Source: Actinomycetota bacterium
GTDB lineage: Bacteria > Actinomycetota > Actinomycetes > Nanopelagicales > Nanopelagicaceae
Length of the DNA stretch: 40,513 bases
Direction: 5' to 3'
Assembly: GCA_947450545.1 (NCBI GenBank)
Contig: CANFVU010000011.1
Coordinates: forward strand, 1 to 40,513
The notes below the pieces were generated by a model that worked only from the letters and a program-made list of their open reading frames with translations, searched no databases and had not been told where the DNA came from. The translations under genes were made by a program, and so were the position numbers. This document shows positions 1 to 7,646 of this stretch, piece after piece. How positions within the stretch are numbered: the first letter of the stretch is position 1; each line of letters starts with the position of its first letter.

Positions 1-103
1 GCACCGAATCATTAGGGAACGCGTAGAGACTAAAACGATTTTTTTACGCTTAAAAAAGAAACACTAGAAACGCGTAGATACCTCTAGGTTACGCATTCGA
101 GAA
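1..103. other. Probable inner edge of an element integrated at tRNA-Arg
   Basis: No coding sequence is visible. The stretch ends exactly where tRNA-Arg similarity begins and holds no tRNA 5' half (no acceptor strand or D-arm in the expected place). A 10-bp direct repeat, AACGCGTAGA, occurs at 18-27 and 69-78, 51 bp apart. Short direct repeats beside an attachment core are what arm-type integrase binding sites look like, but that is inference. No integrase gene is in the window; it would lie to the left. Confidence 0.35.
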
Positions 104-149
104 ACTACGGATCAGAAGGTTAGGGGTTCGAATCCCTTCAAGCGCACCA
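104..149 (+). pseudogene. 3' fragment of tRNA-Arg(ACG), likely att site copy
   Basis: The anticodon loop CTACGGA (105-111, anticodon ACG), the anticodon 3' stem TCAGA (112-116), variable loop AGGTT, T-arm (AGGGG 122-126, loop TTCGAAT 127-133, CCCTT 134-138), acceptor 3' strand CAAGCGC (139-145) and encoded ACCA (146-149) are all intact. The 5' half is absent: the bases before 104 pair neither with the anticodon stem (TCTGA is expected) nor with the acceptor (GCGCTTG is expected). A 3' half running from the anticodon loop to CCA is the usual duplicated core left when a tyrosine-recombinase element integrates in a tRNA gene. An intact tRNA-Arg is predicted at the far left end of the element, outside the window. 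Confidence 0.7.
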
Positions 150-165
150 TAGTTTTCAAATTCTC

Positions 166-2106
166 TTAAATACCAACTTTGACCGTGTCTCCGTTTTTGT
201 CGGCTGCAGTGACGGTTATTTTCACGCCATCGACGGTTATGGAATCGCCCGCATGTAGAGCAGCATCTGTAAATCCTTGTGTGTCAGTGAATCCTGAACG
301 TGGGTGAATTACGTATCCACCACCCAGCTGACCAATGGATACATCAACTGTGTAGACAATCAGCCCCTCTTCTTTAGCCGAGAGAATATCGAGCCCTTCA
401 TTACGACGAGATTCCATTACAAGCATCTTGGTATCAGAAAGCGGAATCATAACGGACTTTTGTTTCTCATCTTGGCGAACTAATGGATCTAAAGTGAAGG
501 CTGTTCCATTTGTGGTTAGTGAATCTTTTGTAACGCATCCAACTTGTTGATCAGTTAACCAACCTTGCAAATAGCGATCCCAAGCACCGATTTCGATTGC
601 TTGATTCGACCAACTCATCGCCATGATGTTCCAATACCCGAGTGATTGAGTTTGATGATGGTTATCCTCATCATAAAGCCCGAATGTGTGACCCGTTTCG
701 TGAGCCATCCACTTCCAACGTCCACCTTTAATGCCAGTATTTTCAACGTAATACATATCAGCGCCGCCAGTAGCGCCATTAACGATTACACCAGTTGAGG
801 TTGTGTGTGGTGACGTGATCGCAGGACCCCAACCCATGTTTGCCATAGGCATTTCCTTTGGAACCAAGAAGTAGACCGCATCATATTTACTGTAATCAAT
901 CTCTGGATCGGTGAGGGAGATAACTTCATTGAGGTATCCATTGGGATCGCCTGCGCCTACAGAACCACCAGTTCCATATTTCTTCGAAGAGAATGGCACA
1001 TGCACCCAATTCGGAACAACGGCAAAATCAAATGAAACGCGTCCATATGATTGAGAATAATAGAAATCGCGCACTCCATTTGCGACAGGAGTGAAGTAAG
1101 AAACCGTGTTATCGGTTCCTTTAATATCAGTGAAATCCACTGGGACAATGAGCGCCTTGATGTGGCCATAAGATTTTTGTCGAATTCGAACCTTTGGGAA
1201 ACCTGCTGATAAATCAGTTCCAAAACTTCTGTTTGGCGTGACTGCATCCTTTAATTGGCAAACGGAAGTCGGCACAAAAGTGCCAGCCGATTCAGTCGCT
1301 AGAGCCATTAAGCGGTTGTATTCAGCTAGCGCAGTTGGATTGCTTTGAACAATCAAATCTGTTGTGATTGCTGAGATTCCTCGGCTGTCAGCAGTTACAT
1401 CAGCAATTGAAGATGCACTTGGACTAGAAACGATCAGTGAGTACCGATGGCGGCTCATGACAGAAGCAAGGCCCGGTCCTTCAACCGTATCAACCGCATA
1501 TGTTCCTAAAGGGAGCGATAGGTAGAGAGAGCCATCAGGATTTGCAGGAACATACTTCGCTGGATTGCTCCCTTGCCAATAGAAAATTCCACTTCCTACT
1601 AATCCGCTAGCTGGACTTCTAGGATCTGAAATCCACAATTTCACATTCGTACCTGCTGGTGCGGTCGTAATCTGAGAAGGAATTATTAAGGAACTCTTTG
1701 CAGCGCTTTTGTCGCTAGCGATTACGTTAGAAGGATATGCAACTAGCTCGACCTTATTTACCGAATTAATAGATGGAATGAGTGAATTCGTTTTTGTCTG
1801 CGGTGCTGTTGATTGCGTTGGGGTTGGAGTTGGAGTCGGCGCCGCCGTAGGTGTGGTGGTTGGAAGCTCGGTAGTAGTTTTAGTGGCTGGAGCTTTACTT
1901 TGGACCCAATGTGGCTTGGCTTTCGCATTCGCTTTAGTGCACGTAAGTACAGCGCCAGTCGGAAGATTAACGTTCGAATTTAGTTCCAGTGTCTTACAGG
2001 ATTGACCAGCTTTTTGGTTGTTGAACTTGACTGTCTTGGCCGCATAACTTGGAGCCGCAGTGGCAAAGAGCAGTATGGATAGAGAAAGAACCAAAGACTT
2101 TTTCAT
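166..2106 (-). CDS. Secreted zinc metalloprotease (M6/metzincin-like)
   Basis: A 646-residue exported protein. Residues 1-22 form a signal peptide (KK start, Leu/Ser-rich core, cleavage near SYA-A). A Thr/Pro-rich linker covers about 73-107. The catalytic motif HETGH is at 469-473, followed by G476 and D479, giving the HExxHxxGxxD pattern of metzincin-type proteases. A NIMAMSW segment some 25 residues later could serve as the Met-turn. The C-terminal 120 residues look beta-rich, like a binding or interaction domain. The likely role is extracellular peptide hydrolysis for nutrients. It stands alone on the minus strand. It lies between a tRNA-Arg 3' fragment (104-149) and a decayed copy of the same sequence (2151-2173), so it may be cargo of a mobile element. 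Protease class is secure; assignment to M6 is moderate. Confidence 0.85.
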   Translation of the reverse strand: MKKSLVLSLSILLFATAAPSYAAKTVKFNNQKAGQSCKTLELNSNVNLPTGAVLTCTKANAKAKPHWVQSKAPATKTTTELPTTTPTAAPTPTPTPTQSTAPQTKTNSLIPSINSVNKVELVAYPSNVIASDKSAAKSSLIIPSQITTAPAGTNVKLWISDPRSPASGLVGSGIFYWQGSNPAKYVPANPDGSLYLSLPLGTYAVDTVEGPGLASVMSRHRYSLIVSSPSASSIADVTADSRGISAITTDLIVQSNPTALAEYNRLMALATESAGTFVPTSVCQLKDAVTPNRSFGTDLSAGFPKVRIRQKSYGHIKALIVPVDFTDIKGTDNTVSYFTPVANGVRDFYYSQSYGRVSFDFAVVPNWVHVPFSSKKYGTGGSVGAGDPNGYLNEVISLTDPEIDYSKYDAVYFLVPKEMPMANMGWGPAITSPHTTSTGVIVNGATGGADMYYVENTGIKGGRWKWMAHETGHTFGLYDEDNHHQTQSLGYWNIMAMSWSNQAIEIGAWDRYLQGWLTDQQVGCVTKDSLTTNGTAFTLDPLVRQDEKQKSVMIPLSDTKMLVMESRRNEGLDILSAKEEGLIVYTVDVSIGQLGGGYVIHPRSGFTDTQGFTDAALHAGDSITVDGVKITVTAADKNGDTVKVGI

Positions 2107-2116
2107 GTGGTCATTC

Positions 2117-2136
2117 TGCTAACAATTTGCTAACAA
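2117..2136 (-). repeat. 9-bp direct repeat upstream of the metalloprotease gene
   Basis: TGCTAACAA occurs at 2117-2125 and again at 2128-2136, 11 bp apart (about one helical turn), starting 11 bp upstream of the start codon at 2106. The spacing suits a regulator binding one face of the DNA, or it may simply be a promoter-region duplication. No clear -35/-10 pair was found. Confidence 0.35.
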
Positions 2137-2150
2137 GACCAAGAGACTCA

Positions 2151-2173
2151 CTCGAATCCCTTAAAGCGAGCCA
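2151..2173 (+). repeat. Decayed second copy of the tRNA-Arg 3' end
   Basis: This matches 127-149 at 19 of 23 positions, including 11 uninterrupted bases (2152-2162 against 128-138), AAGCG and the final CCA. Similarity does not extend left into the T-stem 5' strand, so it is not a working tRNA. With 104-149 it brackets the metalloprotease gene in direct orientation, as old or tandem attachment sites would. Confidence 0.45.
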
Positions 2174-2180
2174 GCTTTTT

Positions 2181-3182
2181 CTACTGAACAACCCAAGTAT
2201 CGCCGCTCGAGAGAAGTGCTGAGAGATCTCCTGCACCTTGCTTTGCAATGGCATCTGCAATCTGATCGTTGACGAGAGTTGAATATTCAGCGCGTTCGAC
2301 ATCGCGGAAAACTCCAACGGGCACGTGATCAAGTTGTGAACCTGAGAGGCGTGAGAGTGCGAATGCGTATGCAGGGTCTGGGTGATTGGCGTTGTGAACG
2401 ATGATGTCACTCTCGTTCACTGAATCAAGCGGCACCACTTTCATCGAACCAGCTTCAAAGATGACGCCATGTGTTGAAGATTTAATTTGCTCACCATGGA
2501 CTAAACGGAGAATCGCACCATCTTTTGTCCCGCCATCTTTAACGATTTGATAGGCATCATCATTAAAGATTGGGCAGTTTTGATAAATCTCAATGAGAGC
2601 TGAGCCTTTATGAGCTGATGCTGCACGAAGCGTTTCAGTGAGATGTTTGCGATCGCTATCAATAGAACGAGCAACAAAGCTTGCTTCAGCGCCGATCGCG
2701 AGTGAGATTGGATTGAATGGTGTGTCCAATGAACCTGCAGGTGTGGACTTCGTAACTTTGCCTTGCTCAGATGTTGGTGAATATTGGCCTTTTGTTAAAC
2801 CGTAGATGCGGTTGTTAAAGAGCAGAATCTTGAGGTTCACGTTGCGACGAAGTGCATGAATGAGATGGTTTCCACCGATAGAAAGAGCATCACCGTCACC
2901 AGTCACCACAAAGATGCTTAATTCAGGGCGTGAAATAGCTAAGCCAGTTGCAATAGCTGGTGCACGTCCATGAATGGAGTGCATTCCAAAAGTCTCCATG
3001 TAATAAGGAAAACGAGAGGAGCAACCAATACCTGAAATGAAAACAATGTTTTCGCGAGCTACACCGAGTTCAGGCAGGAAGGATTGAACAGTGGAGACGA
3101 TGGAATAGTCGCCGCATCCAGGACACCAACGCACTTCTTGATCAGAAGTGAAGTCCTTCTTTGTGAGCGTCAGATCAGTCAT
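2181..3182 (-). CDS. korB: 2-oxoacid:ferredoxin oxidoreductase, beta subunit
   Basis: A 333-residue TPP-binding subunit. It carries WCPGCGDY at 19-26 (including Cys20 and Cys23 of the family motif), the TPP/Mg motif GDGD at 95-98 and the downstream NN at 123-124 in FNNRIYGLTKGQ. It works with KorA (the next gene upstream in the operon, overlapping by 8 bp) to oxidise a 2-oxoacid, most probably 2-oxoglutarate, to the acyl-CoA while reducing ferredoxin. This type is the main TCA-cycle 2-oxoglutarate step in many Actinobacteria. Length is normal for KorB. Substrate identity is inferred from the KorA architecture; other 2-oxoacids remain possible. Confidence 0.93.
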   Translation of the reverse strand: MTDLTLTKKDFTSDQEVRWCPGCGDYSIVSTVQSFLPELGVARENIVFISGIGCSSRFPYYMETFGMHSIHGRAPAIATGLAISRPELSIFVVTGDGDALSIGGNHLIHALRRNVNLKILLFNNRIYGLTKGQYSPTSEQGKVTKSTPAGSLDTPFNPISLAIGAEASFVARSIDSDRKHLTETLRAASAHKGSALIEIYQNCPIFNDDAYQIVKDGGTKDGAILRLVHGEQIKSSTHGVIFEAGSMKVVPLDSVNESDIIVHNANHPDPAYAFALSRLSGSQLDHVPVGVFRDVERAEYSTLVNDQIADAIAKQGAGDLSALLSSGDTWVVQ

Positions 3183-5004
3183 TGAGCACCGCCATCGTTG
3201 CCTCGATTAGTTCAGTTGTTGAGAATGGAAGTCCGCGAACTTGGTTGTAGCTCGTGACATCTTTTAAGAATTGAGAACGTAACAGCATCGCAAGTTGTCC
3301 AAGGTTCATCTCTGGGACAAGCACCTTGTCATATTTCGCAAGTACAGCACCGAGATTCTTAGGGAATGGATTGATATAGCGAAGATGAGCTTGTGCAACT
3401 TTCTCACCATTGGCACGAAGTGCATCAACTGCTGCACCAATTGGACCAAATGTTGATCCCCATCCGAGAAGAAGTACTTTTGCATCTCCGGTTGGGTCAT
3501 CGACTTCTAAGTTTGGAACTTCAACCCCAGCAACTTTTGCTGCACGCGTACGAACCATGAAGTCGTGATTCTTTGGATCGTATGAAATATCGCCAGTCTT
3601 ATCGGCTTTTTCTACGCCACCAATGCGGTGTTCAAGTCCTTTGGTTCCAGGAATCGCCCAGGGACGCGCAAGAGTTTTTGGATCACGGTCGTATGGCAAG
3701 AAGTTCTCTTGAGTCTTTGCAAACTCAACGTGAAGATCGGGCAACTCTTCAACTTTTGGAAGTTTCCAAGGTTCTGAACCATTTGCGATGTAACCATCAG
3801 AGAGAATGAAAACAGGTACGCGGTATTGGGTCGCAATACGCGCTGCTTCAAAGGCGATATCAAAGCAATCAGTTGCATGCGAAGGAGCAATGACAACAGC
3901 AGGGGATTCACCATTACGGCCAAACATTGCCTGAAGAAGATCAGCTTGCTCTGTCTTTGTTGGCAGACCAGTAGATGGTCCACCGCGTTGCACATCAATA
4001 ATGATGAGCGGAAGTTCAAGCATGACAGCTAACCCAATTGCTTCTGTCTTGAGTGCAAGACCAGGGCCGGATGTTGTGGTCACACCGAGCGCGCCACCAT
4101 ATGAAGCACCTAGCGCTGAACCCACTGCCGCGATCTCGTCTTCGGCTTGGAAAGTAATGACGCCAAACTTCTTATGTTTGGAGAGCTCGTGCAAGATTTC
4201 TGATGCAGGAGTAATTGGGTATGAACCTAAGAAAAGTTTCAATCCGCTGCGCTGTGAAGCAGCAATCAGACCATAAGCAAGCGCAGTGTTACCGCTGATG
4301 TTGCGATATTTACCTGGCTCCATCTTTGCCGGGGCGATTTCATAAGAAACTGCAAAATCTTCTGTTGTCTCGCCATAATTCCAACCCGTCTTGAAAGCAA
4401 GAAGGTTTGCAGCAAGCACATCAGGTTTCTTTGCAAATTTTGCATTAAGAAAATTCTCTGTTGCTTCTACTGGGCGGTGATACATCCATGTGAGCAATCC
4501 AAGAGCAAACATATTCTTTGAGCGTTCAGCATCTTTGCGAGAAACCGAAAGTTCAGCAAGTGCGTTCACTGTCATGCTCGTTAGTGGCAGTGCATGTAAT
4601 TTGTAGCTTTCAAGTGATCCGTCTTCTAGTGGATTAGTTTCGTAACCCACTTTAGAAAGATTTCGAGAGGTGAATTCATCGCTATCAACAATAATGGTTG
4701 CACCGCGGGCAATCTCTTTGATATTTGCTTTAAGCGCAGCAGGATTCATTGCAACAAGAACATCAGGAGCATCCCCAGGTGTCTTTACGTGATGATCTGC
4801 GAAGTGGAGTTGGAATGATGAAACTCCGTGAAGAGTGCCTTGTGGCGCTCGAATCTCAGCTGGAAAATTAGGAAGAGTTGAGAGGTCATTACCCAAGCTG
4901 GCTGTGTCGATAGTGAATCGATCTCCAGTGAGCTGCATGCCATCTCCGCTGTCACCAGCAAATCGAATTGTTACTTGATTAAGTGAAACTACTTGTTTGC
5001 TCAC
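3175..5004 (-). CDS. korA: 2-oxoacid:ferredoxin oxidoreductase, fused gamma-alpha subunit
   Basis: A 609-residue protein with an N-terminal gamma domain (about 1-195, opening with a RFAGDSGDGMQLTG-type motif) fused to the alpha domain (about 230-609, with YPITPASEILHEL and the pyrimidine-binding region). This gamma-alpha fusion is typical of actinobacterial KorA. It begins with GTG at 5002-5004; GAGGG sits just upstream but very close, so the start is supported mainly by domain completeness. It forms a heterodimer with KorB, encoded downstream with an 8-bp overlap. No separate ferredoxin gene is adjacent, so an unlinked ferredoxin must act as electron acceptor. Confidence 0.93.
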   Translation of the reverse strand: MSKQVVSLNQVTIRFAGDSGDGMQLTGDRFTIDTASLGNDLSTLPNFPAEIRAPQGTLHGVSSFQLHFADHHVKTPGDAPDVLVAMNPAALKANIKEIARGATIIVDSDEFTSRNLSKVGYETNPLEDGSLESYKLHALPLTSMTVNALAELSVSRKDAERSKNMFALGLLTWMYHRPVEATENFLNAKFAKKPDVLAANLLAFKTGWNYGETTEDFAVSYEIAPAKMEPGKYRNISGNTALAYGLIAASQRSGLKLFLGSYPITPASEILHELSKHKKFGVITFQAEDEIAAVGSALGASYGGALGVTTTSGPGLALKTEAIGLAVMLELPLIIIDVQRGGPSTGLPTKTEQADLLQAMFGRNGESPAVVIAPSHATDCFDIAFEAARIATQYRVPVFILSDGYIANGSEPWKLPKVEELPDLHVEFAKTQENFLPYDRDPKTLARPWAIPGTKGLEHRIGGVEKADKTGDISYDPKNHDFMVRTRAAKVAGVEVPNLEVDDPTGDAKVLLLGWGSTFGPIGAAVDALRANGEKVAQAHLRYINPFPKNLGAVLAKYDKVLVPEMNLGQLAMLLRSQFLKDVTSYNQVRGLPFSTTELIEATMAVLND

Positions 5005-5101
5005 GCCCTCAATCTTGCCACTTTGAGCGCAAATCGGAAGAGCGGAGGAGAAATTAGTTGAAAATTCTGTAGTTAATTCTGGCAGCTGTCAGGGGCAGCA
5101 C

Positions 5102-5113
5102 TCCAGGCCTGGA
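5102..5113. promoter_or_regulatory. 12-bp perfect palindrome between sorC-type gene and korA
   Basis: TCCAGGCCTGGA reads identically on both strands. It lies in the 139-bp gap between the stop of the SorC-type regulator and the start of korA, so it could be an operator for korAB. It has no loop, so it is unlikely to be a terminator. Function is unproven. Confidence 0.25.
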
Positions 5114-5143
5114 ATCCGGTTGGATAATTGGGTGAATGGCTTA

Positions 5144-6142
5144 TTACTTACGTTTTTGACGAGGTGGTTCAAGTAATTGACGAGCAATCTCTGAATCAGT
5201 GATCAAAACATTAATCCAACCACCTTCAACCGCTGCGCGGATAGCAGCGAGTTTTTTAGCGCCACCGGCTACACCAATACGACGAGGAATTTGCTTCATT
5301 GTTTTAGCATCCATTGAAATAACACGTTCTTCAATTTCAGGGCTCATCACATTGCCTTCACCATTAAAATAACGTAGACAAATTTCGCCAACAGCACCTG
5401 CTTTTGCAAGCTGCTGCTCCTCAGATTTTTCTAGTGCGTTACCTGATGCTGCAAGCAACGGTGATGCCGGAAAGGTTCCAACTCCTACTAAAAGTGTGGT
5501 GACGCGTCCCCATGCTTCAATAGTTGCACGTACGGCAGGGTCACTAAGGAAAGCTTTTTTTACTTCTTTCGATGACGCAACGCCTGGGGCTGCCATATAA
5601 AAAGGAGTTGCCGATGTGAGTTCGGCCAGATGTGAAGTTAATCGTGAAGCCTGAATTTGCGCTTGTGGAGAACCCACGCCACCAATTAACTGCACAACTT
5701 CATTAACAACTTTTCTTGGCCGAGATCTCATGGCCTCTACAGTCGCCAGTAAAGTGGTGGACCAGGAAGAAATACCTACGTGATCACTAGCGACCAATGT
5801 TGTTTCCAAATAAGTTGCAGCTGCCGATCCTAAAGAAGCGACAAGGCTCGCCCCTTCAATATTCTCTACGACTACTACTTCTTGGAGTTTAAATTTTTGT
5901 TCCAACGCTTTTTCTAAACCGACGTAAATTCCAAAAGGTTGCACAACGGTTGTTCTAACAATGCCTTCACCTTCGGCGGCTTTGAGATATCGAGATACTC
6001 GGGCTTGGGAGAGGTTAAGTTTCTTAGAGATATCAGCCTGGCCCATTCCTTCTTCGTGATACAGAACAGCAATTTTGGTGATTAACCTGAGTTGTTCTGA
6101 GCTCCACGTGGAAAGGCGCTCGCCCTCATTTTCAGCTCTCAT
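5144..6142 (-). CDS. SorC/DeoR-type sugar-binding transcriptional regulator
   Basis: A 332-residue regulator. Residues about 16-65 form a helix-turn-helix (EEGMGQADISKKLNLSQARVSRYL), followed by the SorC-family sugar-binding domain to about 325, which resembles sugar-phosphate isomerases and normally senses a phosphorylated sugar intermediate. It is divergent from the sugar operon starting at 6427 and separated from it by 284 bp containing two identical-type inverted repeats, so it most likely controls that operon and itself. The start ATG at 6140-6142 has little upstream Shine-Dalgarno; a second possible in-frame start lies a few codons in. Ligand unknown; probably the product of the PfkB kinase encoded in the operon. 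Confidence 0.88.
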   Translation of the reverse strand: MRAENEGERLSTWSSEQLRLITKIAVLYHEEGMGQADISKKLNLSQARVSRYLKAAEGEGIVRTTVVQPFGIYVGLEKALEQKFKLQEVVVVENIEGASLVASLGSAAATYLETTLVASDHVGISSWSTTLLATVEAMRSRPRKVVNEVVQLIGGVGSPQAQIQASRLTSHLAELTSATPFYMAAPGVASSKEVKKAFLSDPAVRATIEAWGRVTTLLVGVGTFPASPLLAASGNALEKSEEQQLAKAGAVGEICLRYFNGEGNVMSPEIEERVISMDAKTMKQIPRRIGVAGGAKKLAAIRAAVEGGWINVLITDSEIARQLLEPPRQKRK

Positions 6143-6162
6143 CCCGTTAGTTTGCCGGGTAA

Positions 6163-6176
6163 TGAATAATCATTCA
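6163..6176. promoter_or_regulatory. Putative SorC-type operator 1 (TGAAT-N4-ATTCA)
   Basis: A perfect 5+5 inverted repeat, TGAAT-AATC-ATTCA, 21 bp upstream of the regulator start codon. It matches a second copy at 6250-6263 in both arm sequence and spacer length. The position fits autoregulation of the minus-strand regulator gene. Confidence 0.55.
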
Positions 6177-6244
6177 ATAGCGAATGGAATGGTTTTGGAG
6201 GTCCGAGCACTTGGGATGAGCGTGAATTACCGAATTTCTGGGCG

Positions 6245-6263
6245 TTGACTGAATCAATATTCA
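6245..6263 (+). promoter_or_regulatory. Putative operator 2 overlapping a -35-like TTGACT
   Basis: TGAAT-CAAT-ATTCA (6250-6263) repeats the arms of the site at 6163-6176, 87 bp away. It directly abuts TTGACT (6245-6250), a good -35 match, so a bound regulator would sit in the promoter spacer and block polymerase. I could not find a convincing -10. Extra TGAAT half-sites follow at 6272-6280. Confidence 0.5.
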
Positions 6264-6426
6264 TAGGCGAATGAATGAATACAGATTCAGTCTGCACAAA
6301 TCGTTATCGAATTTGGAGACTTTTTTCTTGTTTGGGGCCTTACTTACACCTAACTTTCACTCCACGGGAAGGCAGCGAGTTCATCCATTGACTGTCCGGC
6401 TCGCTCTAAAGCTAAAAGGGAGAAAT

Positions 6427-7488
6427 ATGAACGTACTGACACGCAAAGGGTTGGTTGCTCTCACCGCGGGCGCACTTGCTCTTACAACAATTGGGGCAGC
6501 TACTGCCTCACATGCAGCAACAGCTGCAAAGGGATCTTGCGCAGTTTCTGGCGCAGCTTTCAGCACAGATGATGCTGTCGGCGGAGTTCAGTTCGCTGAC
6601 CTCACAAAGACACTTGGTGCACAGCCAAAGCCTAAGAAGGGCACAAAGCTTGGCTCACTCATGAAGTTCTTGGGTAACCAATATTGGATCGATCTAGCCG
6701 CTGGTCAAAAGACTCGTGCAGCTAAGTACGGAATCACAGTTGATGTGCAAGCAGCAGCTTCTGAATCCGATCAAATCGGCCAACTTAACTCAATGCAGAC
6801 AATGCTTCTTAAGGGATACACAGGCTTCCTAGTATCACCACAGACAAACACAAACCTCTGCCCAGCTGTTGAAAAGGCTGAGTCACGTGGCAAGTTAGTT
6901 CTAAACGTTAATGATGGCGTTCTCCCAGGTGCTAAGAACTGGGTTGGACCAAACCAGATTTCAAACGGCGTTCTCGCTGCTGAATACTTCATCAAGAACC
7001 TCCCTGCAGGTTCTGAAGTTGCGAACATCCAAGGACAGGTTGGCGCATATGCAGCCATCCAACGCACCAAGGGCTTCGTAGATACAGCTAAAAAGGGCGG
7101 CCTTAACGTAGTTGCTGTTCAACCAGGTAACTGGGATGTAACAACAGCTCAAAACGCTGCAACAGATATCTTGAAGGCACATCCAAACTTGAAGGCTTTC
7201 TATGCTGACAATGATGGAATGGCTCTTGGAGTTGTTACAGCTGTAGGTAATGCTGGTCTTAAGGGCAAGGTAATGATCATTGGTACCGACGGTATCGGCG
7301 ATGCATACAAGGCAATCAAGGCAGGCGACCTAACAGGAACTGTGGATTCATATCCAAACCTCACAGGTCAGGTTGCAGTAGACGTAGCACTTCGTCTTCT
7401 TGCTGGCCAGAAGGTCCCACGTGCCGTATACACACCAGTTGCATTAATTACAGCAGCTAACGTAAACGCACCAGCTCCAAAGCTCTAA
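6427..7488 (+). CDS. Sugar ABC transporter substrate-binding protein (CUT2/ribose type)
   Basis: A 353-residue exported solute-binding protein. The start at 6427 is chosen over an in-frame ATG at 6271 because AAGGGAG (6416-6422) precedes it and a clear Sec signal follows: basic MNVLTRK, hydrophobic core to about 25, cleavage near ASHA-A. The mature part is a type-1 periplasmic fold: two alternating domains, with a ligand-loop QIGQLNSMQTML, a hinge-like NVND and a GTDGIGDAYKAI segment, as in ribose- and inositol-binding proteins. It lacks a lipobox cysteine, so the mature form may be released or held by the permease. It heads the operon under the SorC-type regulator. Ligand unknown: a pentose, hexose or polyol. 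Confidence 0.88.
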   Translation: MNVLTRKGLVALTAGALALTTIGAATASHAATAAKGSCAVSGAAFSTDDAVGGVQFADLTKTLGAQPKPKKGTKLGSLMKFLGNQYWIDLAAGQKTRAAKYGITVDVQAAASESDQIGQLNSMQTMLLKGYTGFLVSPQTNTNLCPAVEKAESRGKLVLNVNDGVLPGAKNWVGPNQISNGVLAAEYFIKNLPAGSEVANIQGQVGAYAAIQRTKGFVDTAKKGGLNVVAVQPGNWDVTTAQNAATDILKAHPNLKAFYADNDGMALGVVTAVGNAGLKGKVMIIGTDGIGDAYKAIKAGDLTGTVDSYPNLTGQVAVDVALRLLAGQKVPRAVYTPVALITAANVNAPAPKL

Positions 7489-7508
7489 AGAAAGACTAAA
7501 AAGAAGCA

Positions 7509-7542
7509 AAGTTGCAGTGCTGACCGCTCAGCGCTGCAACTT
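7509..7542 (+). terminator. Strong hairpin between binding-protein and permease genes
   Basis: A 15-bp stem with one G-U pair: AAGTTGCAGTGCTGA (7509-7523) and TCAGCGCTGCAACTT (7528-7542) around loop CCGC. No U-run follows (the next bases are AGCTTTTAGC), so it is probably a leaky terminator or an mRNA 3'-end stabiliser that lets the binding protein be made in excess of the membrane subunits. Confidence 0.6.
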
Positions 7543-7610
7543 AGCTTTTAGCTTTATTAGAATGAGTTGTCCGCAATACAGGGTTTGCAATTGAAATAAG
7601 AAAAGAGCAC

Positions 7611-7646
7611 ATGATGTCCATGATGTCCATGATGTCCATGATGTCG
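7611..7646 (+). repeat. 9-bp tandem repeat at the permease start
   Basis: ATGATGTCC is repeated exactly three times (7611-7637), followed by ATGATGTCG (7638-7646). The array encodes (Met-Met-Ser)x4 and supplies eight in-frame ATG codons, so translation could begin at several points. Copy number can change by slippage without breaking the frame. Confidence 0.85.

Noticed and set aside
1-110. Group I intron in tRNA-Arg
   Set aside because: AGAGACTAAA at 25-34 is vaguely like the intron R motif, but no matching S motif follows and no P7 pairing could be drawn.
1-149. tmRNA 3' end
   Set aside because: The anticodon loop CTACGGA and variable loop fit tRNA-Arg(ACG), not tmRNA, and no tag-coding frame is visible.
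1709-2005. Val-Gly-repeat frame opposite the protease linker
   Set aside because: It is the complement of the Thr/Pro-rich linker of the real gene.
6271-6426. Longer N-terminus for the first binding protein
   Set aside because: The extra 52 codons have no signal-peptide form and lack a Shine-Dalgarno; 6427 has both.
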